From Alkaliphilus peptidifermentans DSM 18978 (lineage in GTDB: Bacteria > Bacillota > Clostridia > Peptostreptococcales > Natronincolaceae), in assembly GCF_900101495.1 (NCBI RefSeq), contig NZ_FMUS01000010.1, positions 39,581 to 103,580 of the forward strand: 64,000 bases of DNA, in the 5' to 3' direction. Positions within the stretch are counted from its first letter, which is position 1. Every line of letters begins with the position of its first letter. The notes under the pieces were generated by a model. That model worked only from the letters and a program-made list of their open reading frames with translations. It searched no databases and had not been told where the DNA came from. A program made the position numbers and the translations under genes. This document shows, one piece after another, positions 41,202-50,600 of the stretch.

Positions 41202-42248
41202 ATGAAAAATATTAAGGTGTCAATTTGGGGTTTTGGTGCAATGGGAAGTGGTATGGCTAAAATGCTTTTAAACAAAAAAGGTGTAGAAATTGTTGGTGTG
41301 TGTGATAGAAATGAAGCGAGAATAGGTAAAAGCATGTTTGAAGTATTAGGGATTGAAAAAGGAGATAGACCTGAAGTAATTATTAATCCAAATATTGATG
41401 AAGTTTTAACAGAAGGAAGCTGCGATGTTTGTCTTTGTGCAACTGACTCCTTTACAAAAAGTGCATTTCCACGACTTAAGCTGGCCCTAGAGAAAAAAGT
41501 AAATGTTATATCAACTGCTGAAGAAATGGCTTATCCAAAGGCTCAAAATCCAGATTTAGCAGCTGAATTAGATAGAATAGCAAAGGAAAATGGTGTATCA
41601 ATTCTAGGAACGGGTATCAACCCAGGTTTAATAATGGACTTATTAGTAGTGTGTCTAACTGGGTGTATGGTTGATGTTGAACATATAGAAGCAAAGAGGG
41701 TAAATAGTTTGTCGCCCTTCGGACCTGCAGTTATGGAAGAGCAAGGAGTAGGTATCACAGTAGAAGAATTCAATAAGGGTGTAGAGGATGGCACATTAGC
41801 TGGTCATGTAGGCTTCGCAGAATCAATTGGTATGATTGCAGATGCTATTGGTTGGAAGGTTGATAAATTTGAGCAACAAATGAAACCAATAGTTACAACC
41901 ATCGACAGAAAATCACCCTATGGATTCGCTGCAGCTGGAAATGTTGCTGGTGTAAATATGACCGCCCAAGGCTTTGTAGATGGTGAAGTTAAATTAGATA
42001 TGATTCATCCACAACAAATTGAGCCTGAAATGGAAGGTACAGAAACAGGTGACTACATAGTAATTAAGGGAACGCCTTCAATTAACATGGCAAATAAACC
42101 TGAGGTTGAAGGTGGACTTGGTACAATTGCTATGTGTGTAAATATGATTCCTCATGTTATTAACGCATCCCCTGGATTAAAAACCATGTTAGATTTACCA
42201 GTTCCAAGGGCAATAATGGGAGATATGAGAGATTTTATACAAAGGTAG
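41202..42248 (+). CDS. ord: 2,4-diaminopentanoate dehydrogenase
   Basis: 348 residues from ATG 41202 behind GGAGGT. The N-terminal Rossmann fold is SIWGFGAMGSGMAKMLL (residues 6-22), and the middle has GTGINPGLIMDLL and EAKRVNSLSPFGPAVMEEQG, as in dihydrodipicolinate-reductase-like amino acid dehydrogenases. In D-ornithine fermentation it oxidatively deaminates 2,4-diaminopentanoate to 2-amino-4-oxopentanoate with NAD(P)+. First gene of the sigma-54 operon; the assignment rests on the operon order, which matches that known from Acetoanaerobium (Clostridium) sticklandii. Confidence 0.9.
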   Translation: MKNIKVSIWGFGAMGSGMAKMLLNKKGVEIVGVCDRNEARIGKSMFEVLGIEKGDRPEVIINPNIDEVLTEGSCDVCLCATDSFTKSAFPRLKLALEKKVNVISTAEEMAYPKAQNPDLAAELDRIAKENGVSILGTGINPGLIMDLLVVCLTGCMVDVEHIEAKRVNSLSPFGPAVMEEQGVGITVEEFNKGVEDGTLAGHVGFAESIGMIADAIGWKVDKFEQQMKPIVTTIDRKSPYGFAAAGNVAGVNMTAQGFVDGEVKLDMIHPQQIEPEMEGTETGDYIVIKGTPSINMANKPEVEGGLGTIAMCVNMIPHVINASPGLKTMLDLPVPRAIMGDMRDFIQR

Positions 42249-42256
42249 GGATAGCT

Positions 42257-42565
42257 ATGATTGCAAAACAAGGAACATGGGTACGTATACATGATGTTGT
42301 TTTAACAACTGAAGAGAGGGCACCAAATATACCTGAAGATACAAAAAAAGTACCCTTAGAAATGTGGACAAAGGGATTTATCATTGATGATGGTGCTATT
42401 GGAGATGAGGTTCAAGTAAAAACCATTACAGGTAGAACTGTAAAGGGTAAGCTGGTTGAAATAAATCCCTATTATAGGCATGATTATGGTAAATTCATAC
42501 CAGAAATATTAGAAATAGGTATACACTTAAAAACCTTACTTTGGGAAGGTGATAAAGATGAATAA
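42257..42565 (+). CDS. ortA: 2-amino-4-ketopentanoate thiolase, alpha subunit
   Basis: 102 residues. It carries KKVPLEMWTKGFIIDDGAIG, a small beta-barrel motif of the ortA family, and the end ILEIGIHLKTLLWEGDKDE. Together with OrtB it cleaves 2-amino-4-oxopentanoate with CoA to acetyl-CoA and alanine. It overlaps ortB by 8 bases and lies 8 bases behind ord. Confidence 0.88.
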   Translation: MIAKQGTWVRIHDVVLTTEERAPNIPEDTKKVPLEMWTKGFIIDDGAIGDEVQVKTITGRTVKGKLVEINPYYRHDYGKFIPEILEIGIHLKTLLWEGDKDE

Positions 42566-43967
42566 CAATATTAGCTATGAATCAGTAATGTCTAGAAAAA
42601 GTGAAATTATGAAGAAGGCCGTAGGTATAGATTATAGTGTATTTGAATATGGTAAGGTTGCCTTTGACTATGAAAGAATGATGAGGGAAACAGGTTATTC
42701 ATTATCAGAAATGCAGAGAATTCAAGGTGAAGCTGGAGTAGGAAACACACCATTGCTGGAACTAAAGAATTTAACTGCTTTAGCCAGGCAGCTTGCTCCT
42801 AAAGGGAAAGGGGCAAGAATCTTTATAAAGGATGAGGCTTCAAACCCATCAGGTAGCTTTAAAGCTAGAAGAGCTGCAAATGCAGTTTACCATGCAAAAA
42901 AACTTGGATACAAGGGTGTTATAGCTGCCACCAGTGGTAATTATGGGGCTGCAGTTGCCAGTCAAGCTGCTATTCATGGCTTAAAGTGTATAATTGTTCA
43001 AGAATGCTACGATAGTAATGCCAAAGGGCAGCCTGAAATAATTGAAAAGGCAAGGAAGTGTGAGGCCTACGGAGCAGAGGTTCTACAATTAACAGTTGGG
43101 CCAGAATTATTTTATACATTCCTTAAACTACTTGAAGAAACAGGCTATTTTAATGCTTCATTATACACCCCATTTGGAATAGCGGGGGTAGAAACCTTAG
43201 GCTATGAGCTGGCGACACAGTTTAGAGAAGGTGTAGGAAAAGACCCAGATGTAGTTGTTTGTACAAATGCAGGAGGAGGTAACCTTACCGGTACAGCTAG
43301 AGGCTTAATTAAGGCTGGAGCTGAGACGGTTAAGGTGGTAGGAGCAAGTGTTAATCTACAAGGACTGCACATGGCAAGCGATGAGCATTTTAATAAAAAA
43401 TCCTTCACAACAGGCCATACAGGCTTTGGGATACCCTTTTCAACATGGCCTGATCGTTCTGACGTTCCACGTTCAGCAGCAAGGCCACTGAGATATATGG
43501 ATAGATATGTTTTAGTTAATCAAGGAGAAGTTTTCTATATGACAGAAGCCCTAGCTCAACTGGAGGGACTAGAAAGAGGGCCGGCTGGTAATACATCCCT
43601 GGCTGCTGCCTTTAGTATAGCTCAGGAAATGGATCAAGACCAGATTATAGTATCTCAGGAAACTGAATATACTGGTGCTGGAAAGCATTTACAACCACAG
43701 CTATCCTTTGCTAGAGAAAATGGAATAGAAATCAAATTTGGAGATCCAAGTGAAGAAATTCCAGGTGAAAATATAATATTACCAAAGCATCCTGCTTTTA
43801 TAAAGGCAATAGATATTGACTTAAATAAAATTCGTAAATCTTATATAAAGAACTGTTTACAGACATCAAACACAGCTGAATTTGAAAATGAAGATTTAGA
43901 ATTCTTAGCAGCTGATACTAAGACTAATTTAGAGTTTGTAAAAATGGTTATTAACGAAATTCGATAA
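42558..43967 (+). CDS. ortB: 2-amino-4-ketopentanoate thiolase, beta subunit
   Basis: 469 residues from ATG 42558 (GGAAGGTGA 8 bases upstream; a GTG at 42549 is in the same frame but overlaps the RBS). A PLP-dependent fold-type II protein: SNPSGSFKARRAANAVYHAK has the PLP-binding Lys, AATSGNYGAAVASQAA the phosphate/substrate loop, and TNAGGGNLTGTARG the PLP-phosphate-binding GGG loop. It is the catalytic subunit of the thiolase. Confidence 0.9.
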   Translation: MNNNISYESVMSRKSEIMKKAVGIDYSVFEYGKVAFDYERMMRETGYSLSEMQRIQGEAGVGNTPLLELKNLTALARQLAPKGKGARIFIKDEASNPSGSFKARRAANAVYHAKKLGYKGVIAATSGNYGAAVASQAAIHGLKCIIVQECYDSNAKGQPEIIEKARKCEAYGAEVLQLTVGPELFYTFLKLLEETGYFNASLYTPFGIAGVETLGYELATQFREGVGKDPDVVVCTNAGGGNLTGTARGLIKAGAETVKVVGASVNLQGLHMASDEHFNKKSFTTGHTGFGIPFSTWPDRSDVPRSAARPLRYMDRYVLVNQGEVFYMTEALAQLEGLERGPAGNTSLAAAFSIAQEMDQDQIIVSQETEYTGAGKHLQPQLSFARENGIEIKFGDPSEEIPGENIILPKHPAFIKAIDIDLNKIRKSYIKNCLQTSNTAEFENEDLEFLAADTKTNLEFVKMVINEIR

Positions 43968-43993
43968 TTCAGCTAAAAAAAGGAGGAAAAAGT

Positions 43994-44371
43994 ATGAAGG
44001 GTAGTCTTAAAAGAGAAGATGATTATAATGAAAGAAGAAAGCATTTAGCAAATCTTTCTGATGAAGAATTAAAGCAAAGATTTTGGGAACTGGCGGAAAA
44101 AGCTGTTGAGCCATTATTAGAGTTGGCTAAAACCCATACAACTCCCTCGATAGAGCGTTCAGTGCTTCTAAGAATGGGATTTTCAAGCTTAGAGGCAAAG
44201 CCATTAGTTGAAGGAGCAATAGATAGAGGCCTAATAGGCAAGGGCGTAGGGAATGTAGTGTATAGAGTTTCAAAGGAGAAAAATATCCCTCTAAGACAAG
44301 CAGGCCTAGAAATGCTTGAAGGTAAGCACTGGGAAGATGCAGTAGCAATCTTTAAAGGAGGGAAACAGTAA
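43994..44371 (+). CDS. oraS: D-ornithine 4,5-aminomutase, small subunit
   Basis: 125 residues. Conserved stretches are SDEELKQRFWELAEKAVEPL, TPSIERSVLLRMGFSSLEAK, VRDRGLIGKGVGNVVYRVSK-like (reads AIDRGLIGKGVGNVVYRV here) and the C-terminal HWEDAVAIFKGG. OraS binds OraE and is needed for the B12-dependent mutase. Overlaps oraE by one base. AAGGAGGAA before the ATG. Confidence 0.9.
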   Translation: MKGSLKREDDYNERRKHLANLSDEELKQRFWELAEKAVEPLLELAKTHTTPSIERSVLLRMGFSSLEAKPLVEGAIDRGLIGKGVGNVVYRVSKEKNIPLRQAGLEMLEGKHWEDAVAIFKGGKQ

Positions 44372-46587
44372 TGAAGAAATATGATATAAATGAAAAAATG
44401 GATATTAAGGAGATTCTAAGTAATTTAGAAAATTATAGACCAAAGAGAAGGGGATGGACCTGGAGAAAAAAGGTAGATAAGCTTACAGAAGGCCCTCATA
44501 CCTATTCAGATTGCTCAGAGCCTTTAAAGAACTCTATTGGAATACCGGCTGCAGTTAGATATTTTGAAAATTTAGACCCACAACCACAGGAAACAATTAC
44601 TACGGAAATTGCATCAGGAAGATTTGAAGATGACATCCGGCGTATGCGTATGGCTGCTTGGCATGGTGCAGACCATATAATGGTTATTAGAACTGCTGGA
44701 CAATCACATTATGATGGTTTAATAGAAGGGTCACCTCAAGGCATAGGTGGCATTCCGGTAACAAGAAAGCAAGTAAGGGCACAAAGAAAAGCTTTAGACT
44801 TTATTGAAGAAGAAGTGGGTAGACCAATTAACTATCATTCATATGTTTCTGGTGTTGCTGGGCCAGATATAGCTGTTATGTTTGCAGAAGAAGGTGTAAA
44901 TGGTGCCCATCAAGATCCTCAGTACAATATATTATATAGAAATATAAATATGATAAGATCCTTTGTAGACGCAGCAGAATCCAAGAAGGTAATGGCATGG
45001 GCAGATATGGCTCAAATTGATGGTGCCCATAATGCTAATGCAACTGCAAGAGATGCGTGGAAGGTTATGCCTGAGCTAATGGTTCAGCATGGAATAAACT
45101 CAATTTTTTCTCATAAGGTTGGTATGAAGAAGGAAAATATCTGTCTTTCAACTGTACCCCCTTCAGCAGCTCCAGTACCTTGTACAAAGTATGACTTGCC
45201 ATACGCAGTTGCACTAAGAGATTTATTCTCAGAATATAAGATGCGAGCTCAGCAAAATACAAAGTATATTACATCCTCATCCAGAGAAGCTACCGTTACT
45301 CATGTAATGAATATGATGATTTCTAAGCTTACAAGTGCAGATATTCAATCAACCATAACTCCTGATGAAGGAAGAAATGTACCATGGCATATTTATAATA
45401 TCGAGGCTTGTGATACTGCTAAGCAAACATTAGTTGGACTTGATGGACTATTAGAAATGGTTGAAATAAAAAAAGACGGATATTTACCAGAAATGGTTAG
45501 AGAATTGAAGGAAAGATCTGTCTTATATTTAGAAGAGCTTCTAGAAGTAGGAGGTTACTTCGAAGCCGTAGAAAAGGGATTCTTTGTAGATTCAGGAATG
45601 TACCCTGAAAGGAACGGTGACGGTATTGCAAGAAAGATGGATGCTGGAATAGGATCTGGAAAAGTATTCGAAAGAGATGAAGACTATATGGCGCCTGTAA
45701 CAGCCCATTATGGTTACAACAATGTTGCTCAATACAGTGAAGCTGCACTTGCTAATCCTTCAACTTTAATAGAGGGATGCACATTAGAAAAACCAGAAAA
45801 AATAATATTTATAGATGAGCTAGATGAAAATGATAATGTAAATAATCGTATGGCTGAAAATGAAAAATATAGAAACACAAATTTAGTTAAGCCAGAGGTT
45901 GAATGGTTGGCAGATGGAACAGTTCAAGTTGAAGTGTTTATTCCAACCAGTAGACGTGTTGCAGAGTTTGCAGCCATTGAATTTGCAAAGAAAATGAATC
46001 TAGTAGATCCAGAAGTAATTCACACTGAGGTTCTACATCCTTCAGAAGGAACAAGGGTTCAAATTAAAGGTAAGATAGAATTTGATCTTGATATTTCTAC
46101 TTTAAGTATTCCACCTGAGCCAGAGGTTATGAATGATGAAGAGCTATGGGAAGAAATAGAAAAAAGACCTCTAAAGGTTGTAGCTGCAACTGTTGGAGAA
46201 GATGAGCATTCTGTTGGACTAAGAGAAGTAATTGATATAAAGCATGGTGGAATAGAAAAATGGGGTATTGATGTAGAATATCTTGGAACATCTTGCCCAA
46301 TTGAAAAGCTTGTAGATGCAGCTATAGAATTAAATGCTGATGCAATACTGGCTTCTACAATAATAAGCCATGATGATATTCATTATAAAAACATGAAAAA
46401 GATTCATGAATATGCTATAGAAAAAGGTGTTAGAGATAAAATAATGATAGCTTGCGGAGGTACTCAGGTTACTCCGGAAATAGCTGTACAACAGGGGATA
46501 GATGCTGGATTTGGTAAAACATCCAAAGGAGTACATGTGGCTACCTTCCTTGTTAATAAAAGAAGGGAAATGAAAAATGAGAATTAA
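44371..46587 (+). CDS. oraE: D-ornithine 4,5-aminomutase, large subunit
   Basis: 738 residues. A TIM-barrel domain with DHIMVIRTAGQSHYDGLIEG and a C-terminal Rossmann domain for adenosylcobalamin. GEDEHSVGLREVIDIKHGG carries the axial cobalamin ligand His613 (D-x-H-x-x-G pattern) and the PLP-binding Lys624 in DIKHGG; the 11-residue spacing equals that of His618 and Lys629 in the C. sticklandii enzyme. The enzyme moves the terminal amino group of D-ornithine to C4, giving 2,4-diaminopentanoate. Overlaps the following gene by 11 bases. Confidence 0.95.
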   Translation: MKKYDINEKMDIKEILSNLENYRPKRRGWTWRKKVDKLTEGPHTYSDCSEPLKNSIGIPAAVRYFENLDPQPQETITTEIASGRFEDDIRRMRMAAWHGADHIMVIRTAGQSHYDGLIEGSPQGIGGIPVTRKQVRAQRKALDFIEEEVGRPINYHSYVSGVAGPDIAVMFAEEGVNGAHQDPQYNILYRNINMIRSFVDAAESKKVMAWADMAQIDGAHNANATARDAWKVMPELMVQHGINSIFSHKVGMKKENICLSTVPPSAAPVPCTKYDLPYAVALRDLFSEYKMRAQQNTKYITSSSREATVTHVMNMMISKLTSADIQSTITPDEGRNVPWHIYNIEACDTAKQTLVGLDGLLEMVEIKKDGYLPEMVRELKERSVLYLEELLEVGGYFEAVEKGFFVDSGMYPERNGDGIARKMDAGIGSGKVFERDEDYMAPVTAHYGYNNVAQYSEAALANPSTLIEGCTLEKPEKIIFIDELDENDNVNNRMAENEKYRNTNLVKPEVEWLADGTVQVEVFIPTSRRVAEFAAIEFAKKMNLVDPEVIHTEVLHPSEGTRVQIKGKIEFDLDISTLSIPPEPEVMNDEELWEEIEKRPLKVVAATVGEDEHSVGLREVIDIKHGGIEKWGIDVEYLGTSCPIEKLVDAAIELNADAILASTIISHDDIHYKNMKKIHEYAIEKGVRDKIMIACGGTQVTPEIAVQQGIDAGFGKTSKGVHVATFLVNKRREMKNEN

Positions 46588-47935
46588 TGTACTGGTTGCT
46601 GAAATCGGCAGTACAACAACTGTAGTTAATGGCTTTCAAGATATAAATAGCCCACGCCCTAAATTTTTAGGGCAGGGGCAAGCTCCAACATCTGTACTTG
46701 AGGGTGATGTAAATATTGGCTTGAAGGCAGCTATAGACAACTTGGCTAAAAACCTTGGTGTATCAGAAATTCAGTATGATGAAATGCTGGCTACAAGTAG
46801 TGCTGCTGGTGGGCTAAAAATGTCAGTTCACGGGCTAGTGTATGATATGACCGTGAGGGCTGCGAAGGAAGCTGCCCTAGGTGCCGGTGCAATTATACAT
46901 CAAATTACAGCAGGCAAGCTAAAACGAACAGATATAAAGAATATAAAAGAAATACAACCCAACATTATTCTTATTGCTGGTGGAGTAGATTATGGTGAAA
47001 GAGACACTGCTATATATAATGCTGAGAGAATATCTGAATTAAGTTTAAATATCCCTGTAATTTATGCTGGCAATATTGAAAATCAAGAAGAGATTAAGGA
47101 AATATTCTTAGAGAAAAATATACGGCTGTATTGTGTAGAAAATGTATATCCTAAAATAGATCAATTGAATATAGAGCCTACAAGAAGTGTTATTCAAGAT
47201 GTTTTTGAAGAGCATATTATCCATGCCCCTGGAATGATAAAGGTAAGAGAAGTGGTGGATGGACCAATTATTCCTACCCCTGGTGCCGTTATGGAGGCAT
47301 CAAAGCTTCTTATGGAGAATATCGGTGATCTTATAACCTTTGATGTTGGTGGCGCGACAACAGACCTACATTCAGTGACAGAAGGAAGCGAAGAAATAAG
47401 TCGTATTTTAATAAGTCCCGAGCCAGTTGCAAAACGAACAGTGGAGGGGGACTTAGGTGTATATGTAAACATGCTTAATATCGTCGAAAGAATTGGAAGA
47501 GAAGTCCTTAGTAAAAAACTTTCAGTAGATATTGATAAGCTAATAGTAGAACATAAGCCTATTCCTAAAACACCTCAGGAAATAGAATTTGTTCAGGCTT
47601 TAACACAGGAAGCAGTATTAACAGCTTTAGAAAGACATGCTGGAAAACTAAGGTTTTTATATGAAGCAGGAGGAAAAACTAAAGTAGCAGAAGGAAAAGA
47701 CCTATCTAGTGTCAAATATATAATTGGTACTGGTGGCGCACTTACAAGATTACCCAGGGGTAAGGATATTTTAAGTGAGGTTAAAGAAAAGAGCATAGTT
47801 AACTTGCTATATCCTACAAAAGAAGCTACTGTTTTGATAGATAATCACTATATTATGGCTTCCTTAGGAGTTTTATCTAAGCGTCACCCCAATGCAGCAC
47901 TATTACTTTTAAAAGAAAGCCTGGGGTTAAAGTAG
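46577..47935 (+). CDS. MutL/GlmL-type ATPase, mutase reactivator
   Basis: 452 residues of the GlmL/MutL family (ASKHA ATPase fold). VLVAEIGSTTTVVNGF is the phosphate 1 motif, ILIAGGVDYGERDT is the phosphate-binding loop region, FDVGGATTDLHSV the phosphate 2 motif, and ILIGTGGALTRLPRGKDIL the adenosine motif (read as YIIGTGGALTRLPRG). Related proteins lie next to B12-dependent mutases (glutamate mutase mutL, lysine aminomutase) and are thought to reactivate inactivated enzyme. Position between oraE and orr supports this role for ornithine aminomutase. Confidence 0.85.
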   Translation: MRINVLVAEIGSTTTVVNGFQDINSPRPKFLGQGQAPTSVLEGDVNIGLKAAIDNLAKNLGVSEIQYDEMLATSSAAGGLKMSVHGLVYDMTVRAAKEAALGAGAIIHQITAGKLKRTDIKNIKEIQPNIILIAGGVDYGERDTAIYNAERISELSLNIPVIYAGNIENQEEIKEIFLEKNIRLYCVENVYPKIDQLNIEPTRSVIQDVFEEHIIHAPGMIKVREVVDGPIIPTPGAVMEASKLLMENIGDLITFDVGGATTDLHSVTEGSEEISRILISPEPVAKRTVEGDLGVYVNMLNIVERIGREVLSKKLSVDIDKLIVEHKPIPKTPQEIEFVQALTQEAVLTALERHAGKLRFLYEAGGKTKVAEGKDLSSVKYIIGTGGALTRLPRGKDILSEVKEKSIVNLLYPTKEATVLIDNHYIMASLGVLSKRHPNAALLLLKESLGLK

Positions 47936-47946
47936 GGAGTGATAAA

Positions 47947-49011
47947 ATGAATCCACGTATTGATATTGATCTGAAGAAATTAAACCACAATGCTAAAATC
48001 GTAGTTGAAAAATCTAAGCCCTTTGGCATAGATGTAGCAGCTGTAACAAAAGGCTTCTGTGCCTACCCTGAAATAGCAGAGGTAATAGCTGCGGCTGGCA
48101 TAAAATATCTTGCCGACTCAAGAGTCGAGAACCTTAAAAAAATGCAGCATATTAAACTGAAAAAAATATTACTGCGACTTCCAATGATTAGTCAAGTTGA
48201 GGATGTAGTAAATTATGCAGACATTAGCTTAAACTCTGAGATCGAAACTATTCAAGCATTAAATAACGCAGCATTAAAAAATAACAAGATCCATAAAATT
48301 ATATTGATGGTTGATTTAGGTGACCTTAGGGAAGGTATTTTCGATGAAGTAGAGTTAGAAACGGTTATTAAAGCCATTATAGATTTAAAAAATATCGACT
48401 TAGTAGGAATTGGTACCAATTTAACATGCTTCGGTGGCGTAATTCCAACAAAGGAGAACCTATCACAGCTGCTGGCTAGTGCAAAAAAGATTGAAGAATT
48501 AACAGGTAAGCCTCTTGATATTATTAGTGGGGGCAATTCCAGTAGCTTTTATTTGGTGGATAACTCTGAAATTCTTCCTCAAATAAACCACTTAAGATTT
48601 GGTGAAGCAATACTGTTAGGAGTAGAAAGCACCTATGGAAGAATAATCCCTGAATCATATCAGGATACCTTTCAGCTGGTTGCAGAAATAATTGAGATAA
48701 AAACAAAGCCTTCCGTTCCAATAGGTGAAATAGGAAGGGATGCCTTTGGAAATGTACCAACCTTTGAAGAAAAAGGGATTATGAAAAGAGCAATACTTGC
48801 AGTTGGAAAACAGGACCTCTCTACACATCCTATTACCCCAGTTGATACAGAAGCTGAGGTGTTGGGAGGTAGCAGTGACCATCTAATTATAGATATAACC
48901 CATTGTAACAAGGACTATAAGGTAGGAGATGAAATGGTATTCCAGCTTAGCTATGGCGCAATGCTAGGGTTAATGACCAGTGAATATGTATATAAGAATT
49001 TCATAAGATAA
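47947..49011 (+). CDS. orr: Ornithine racemase
   Basis: 354 residues of the alanine-racemase N-terminal fold, fold-type III PLP. PLP-binding Lys35 lies in VAAVTKGFCAYP; EAILLGVESTYGRIIPES and IIDITHCNKDYKVGD are typical of the Orr branch. It converts L-ornithine to D-ornithine, the substrate of OraSE. GGGAGTG before the ATG. Last gene of the operon. Confidence 0.9.
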   Translation: MNPRIDIDLKKLNHNAKIVVEKSKPFGIDVAAVTKGFCAYPEIAEVIAAAGIKYLADSRVENLKKMQHIKLKKILLRLPMISQVEDVVNYADISLNSEIETIQALNNAALKNNKIHKIILMVDLGDLREGIFDEVELETVIKAIIDLKNIDLVGIGTNLTCFGGVIPTKENLSQLLASAKKIEELTGKPLDIISGGNSSSFYLVDNSEILPQINHLRFGEAILLGVESTYGRIIPESYQDTFQLVAEIIEIKTKPSVPIGEIGRDAFGNVPTFEEKGIMKRAILAVGKQDLSTHPITPVDTEAEVLGGSSDHLIIDITHCNKDYKVGDEMVFQLSYGAMLGLMTSEYVYKNFIR

Positions 49012-49116
49012 GACAATAAGTAATCAAAGGCAGATGACTAATTTATATTTTTGTAAAAGTACCTTTGATTGATTTTAGTATTATATGTGTATATGTAATA
49101 TTGGTTATAAAATGAG

Positions 49117-49170
49117 ATAATAAATAAAGTACCTGTAATGAATTACTATTACAGGTGCTTTATTTATTAT
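49117..49170. terminator. Bidirectional terminator
   Basis: A 23-base hairpin: arms 49117-49139 and 49148-49170 with one mismatch (GTACC against GCACC), an 8-base loop, and AT-rich ends. It stops the ornithine operon from the left and the alcohol dehydrogenase from the right. Confidence 0.85.
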
Positions 49171-49186
49171 GGCTCTTTAATAAGAT

Positions 49187-50344
49187 TTACTCGTATGCTT
49201 CTTCTAATATACTTATTAAATCCTCTGTTGTAACTGCTATAGCATTACCACTGGTGCATATATCTTGATAGGCAGATTGGGCCATATCCAATAATTGCTT
49301 CTGAAAAGCCTCCTTTTCAACACCAAATTCCTTGATGGTGATGGGAATATTAACAGTCTTATTAAGTAGCTTCATACCCTCAATGATACTAATAACCCCC
49401 TCCAGTAGGGTGCTGGCTGGTAAACCAATTCGTTTTGCTATAGCATGGTATTTCTTTGCCACCTCTTCATTGTGTATTTTAGAATCCCTTAGACCAGCAT
49501 TGAAACTCACAACATAAGGTAAGAATATAGCATTACTTCTGCCATGGGGTAGCTTAAATGCACTTCCCAAAGAATGTGCTAAACTATGGTTTATTCCTAA
49601 AGATGAATTTGAAAAAGCTACACCCGCCATACAGGAAGCATTATGTAGCTTACCTCTTGCTTCTATATCTTCTCCATCATTATAGGCCTTTATCAAATAA
49701 TCAAAAACAATCTCTATAGCTTTTTCTGCATAAATATTGGTAAAGTCTGAAGCCTTTGGTGAAACATAAGCCTCTATGGCATGGGTAAGTATATCCATAC
49801 CAGTATCTGCTGTTACTGATGGTGGCATGGTTTTTGTTAATTCATAATCTAGTATTGCTACATCCGGTATCATTATATCTTCAACTAAGGGTATCTTAAC
49901 GTTTGTTTTTTTATCTGTGATCACAGAATAAGCAGTTACTTCAGATCCAGTACCACTGGTGGTAGGGATTGCTATAAACCAAGGTTTCTTTATTAGCTCT
50001 TTCTCAACTAGCTTTTCTTTTGTTTGTATACAAAAATACATAATGGCTTTAGCTGCATCTATTGGAGATCCCCCTCCGATGGCAATTAATGTATCTGGTT
50101 TTTGCTCGATAATATGATTTAGTCCCTTTAGTACTGTTTCACGAGAAGGATCTGGTTCTACCTCTGAAAATACCTTGTAGGTAATTCCCTTATCATCCAG
50201 TATCTTTGTTACTCTATCTAGAAATCCTAAATCCACCATAAACTTATCTGTTACAATACAAGCTTTTTTTCCTTTTAACTGGTTAATATAATCTATGGCA
50301 TTACTTCCATAGTAAATTTCCGGTCTTAGTAAAAATTTGTTCAT
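49187..50344 (-). CDS. Iron-containing alcohol dehydrogenase
   Basis: 385 residues; the ATG at 50344 is chosen because GGGAGG lies 8 bases upstream, five codons after an in-frame ATG. Family motifs: NAD-binding GGGSPIDAAKA, DTGMDILTHAIEAYVS (metal-binding Asp and His) and NHSLAHSLGSAFKLPHGRSN (the H-x3-H-x-L-G...PHG iron-binding signature). Substrate unknown; may serve to recycle NADH in fermentation. First gene on the - strand, beyond the ornithine operon. Confidence 0.87.
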   Translation of the reverse strand: MNKFLLRPEIYYGSNAIDYINQLKGKKACIVTDKFMVDLGFLDRVTKILDDKGITYKVFSEVEPDPSRETVLKGLNHIIEQKPDTLIAIGGGSPIDAAKAIMYFCIQTKEKLVEKELIKKPWFIAIPTTSGTGSEVTAYSVITDKKTNVKIPLVEDIMIPDVAILDYELTKTMPPSVTADTGMDILTHAIEAYVSPKASDFTNIYAEKAIEIVFDYLIKAYNDGEDIEARGKLHNASCMAGVAFSNSSLGINHSLAHSLGSAFKLPHGRSNAIFLPYVVSFNAGLRDSKIHNEEVAKKYHAIAKRIGLPASTLLEGVISIIEGMKLLNKTVNIPITIKEFGVEKEAFQKQLLDMAQSAYQDICTSGNAIAVTTEDLISILEEAYE

Positions 50345-50600
50345 ATCTTTTCCTCCCATTTGCTACAAGTATTATTTTTAAATTCTACGGTAAACATGAA
50401 TATCCTTCATTTTTACCTAAATTAAGATGAACTCAGGTGATATTTTCTTAATTACACAAGAAATTGAAGCATCTACTTATTATATTTTATTTCTCAATTA
50501 TAATGTGTGATTTAAAAGTTGATCAAATGTTATACAGGTAATTTTTCTGTATAATAAAATCATTATTAAAATATGATGTAATTAAGGGAGGAGGGTCAAT
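50345..50600. other. Divergent intergenic region
   Basis: 256 bases between the alcohol dehydrogenase and the RHH gene, which point away from each other. The right part holds the inverted repeat and -10 box described at 50530-50555. The left part presumably carries the promoter of the dehydrogenase but no clear -10/-35 stands out. Confidence 0.5.
50530..50555 (+). promoter_or_regulatory. Probable operator over the -10 of the RHH gene
   Basis: TTATACAG (50530-50537), spacer of 9, and CTGTATAA (50547-50554) form a perfect inverted repeat. TATAAT at 50550-50555 is a -10 box that overlaps the right arm. A repressor bound here would block RNA polymerase. The gene downstream (50601) begins with a ribbon-helix-helix DNA-binding domain, so autoregulation is the obvious idea. 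Confidence 0.55.
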
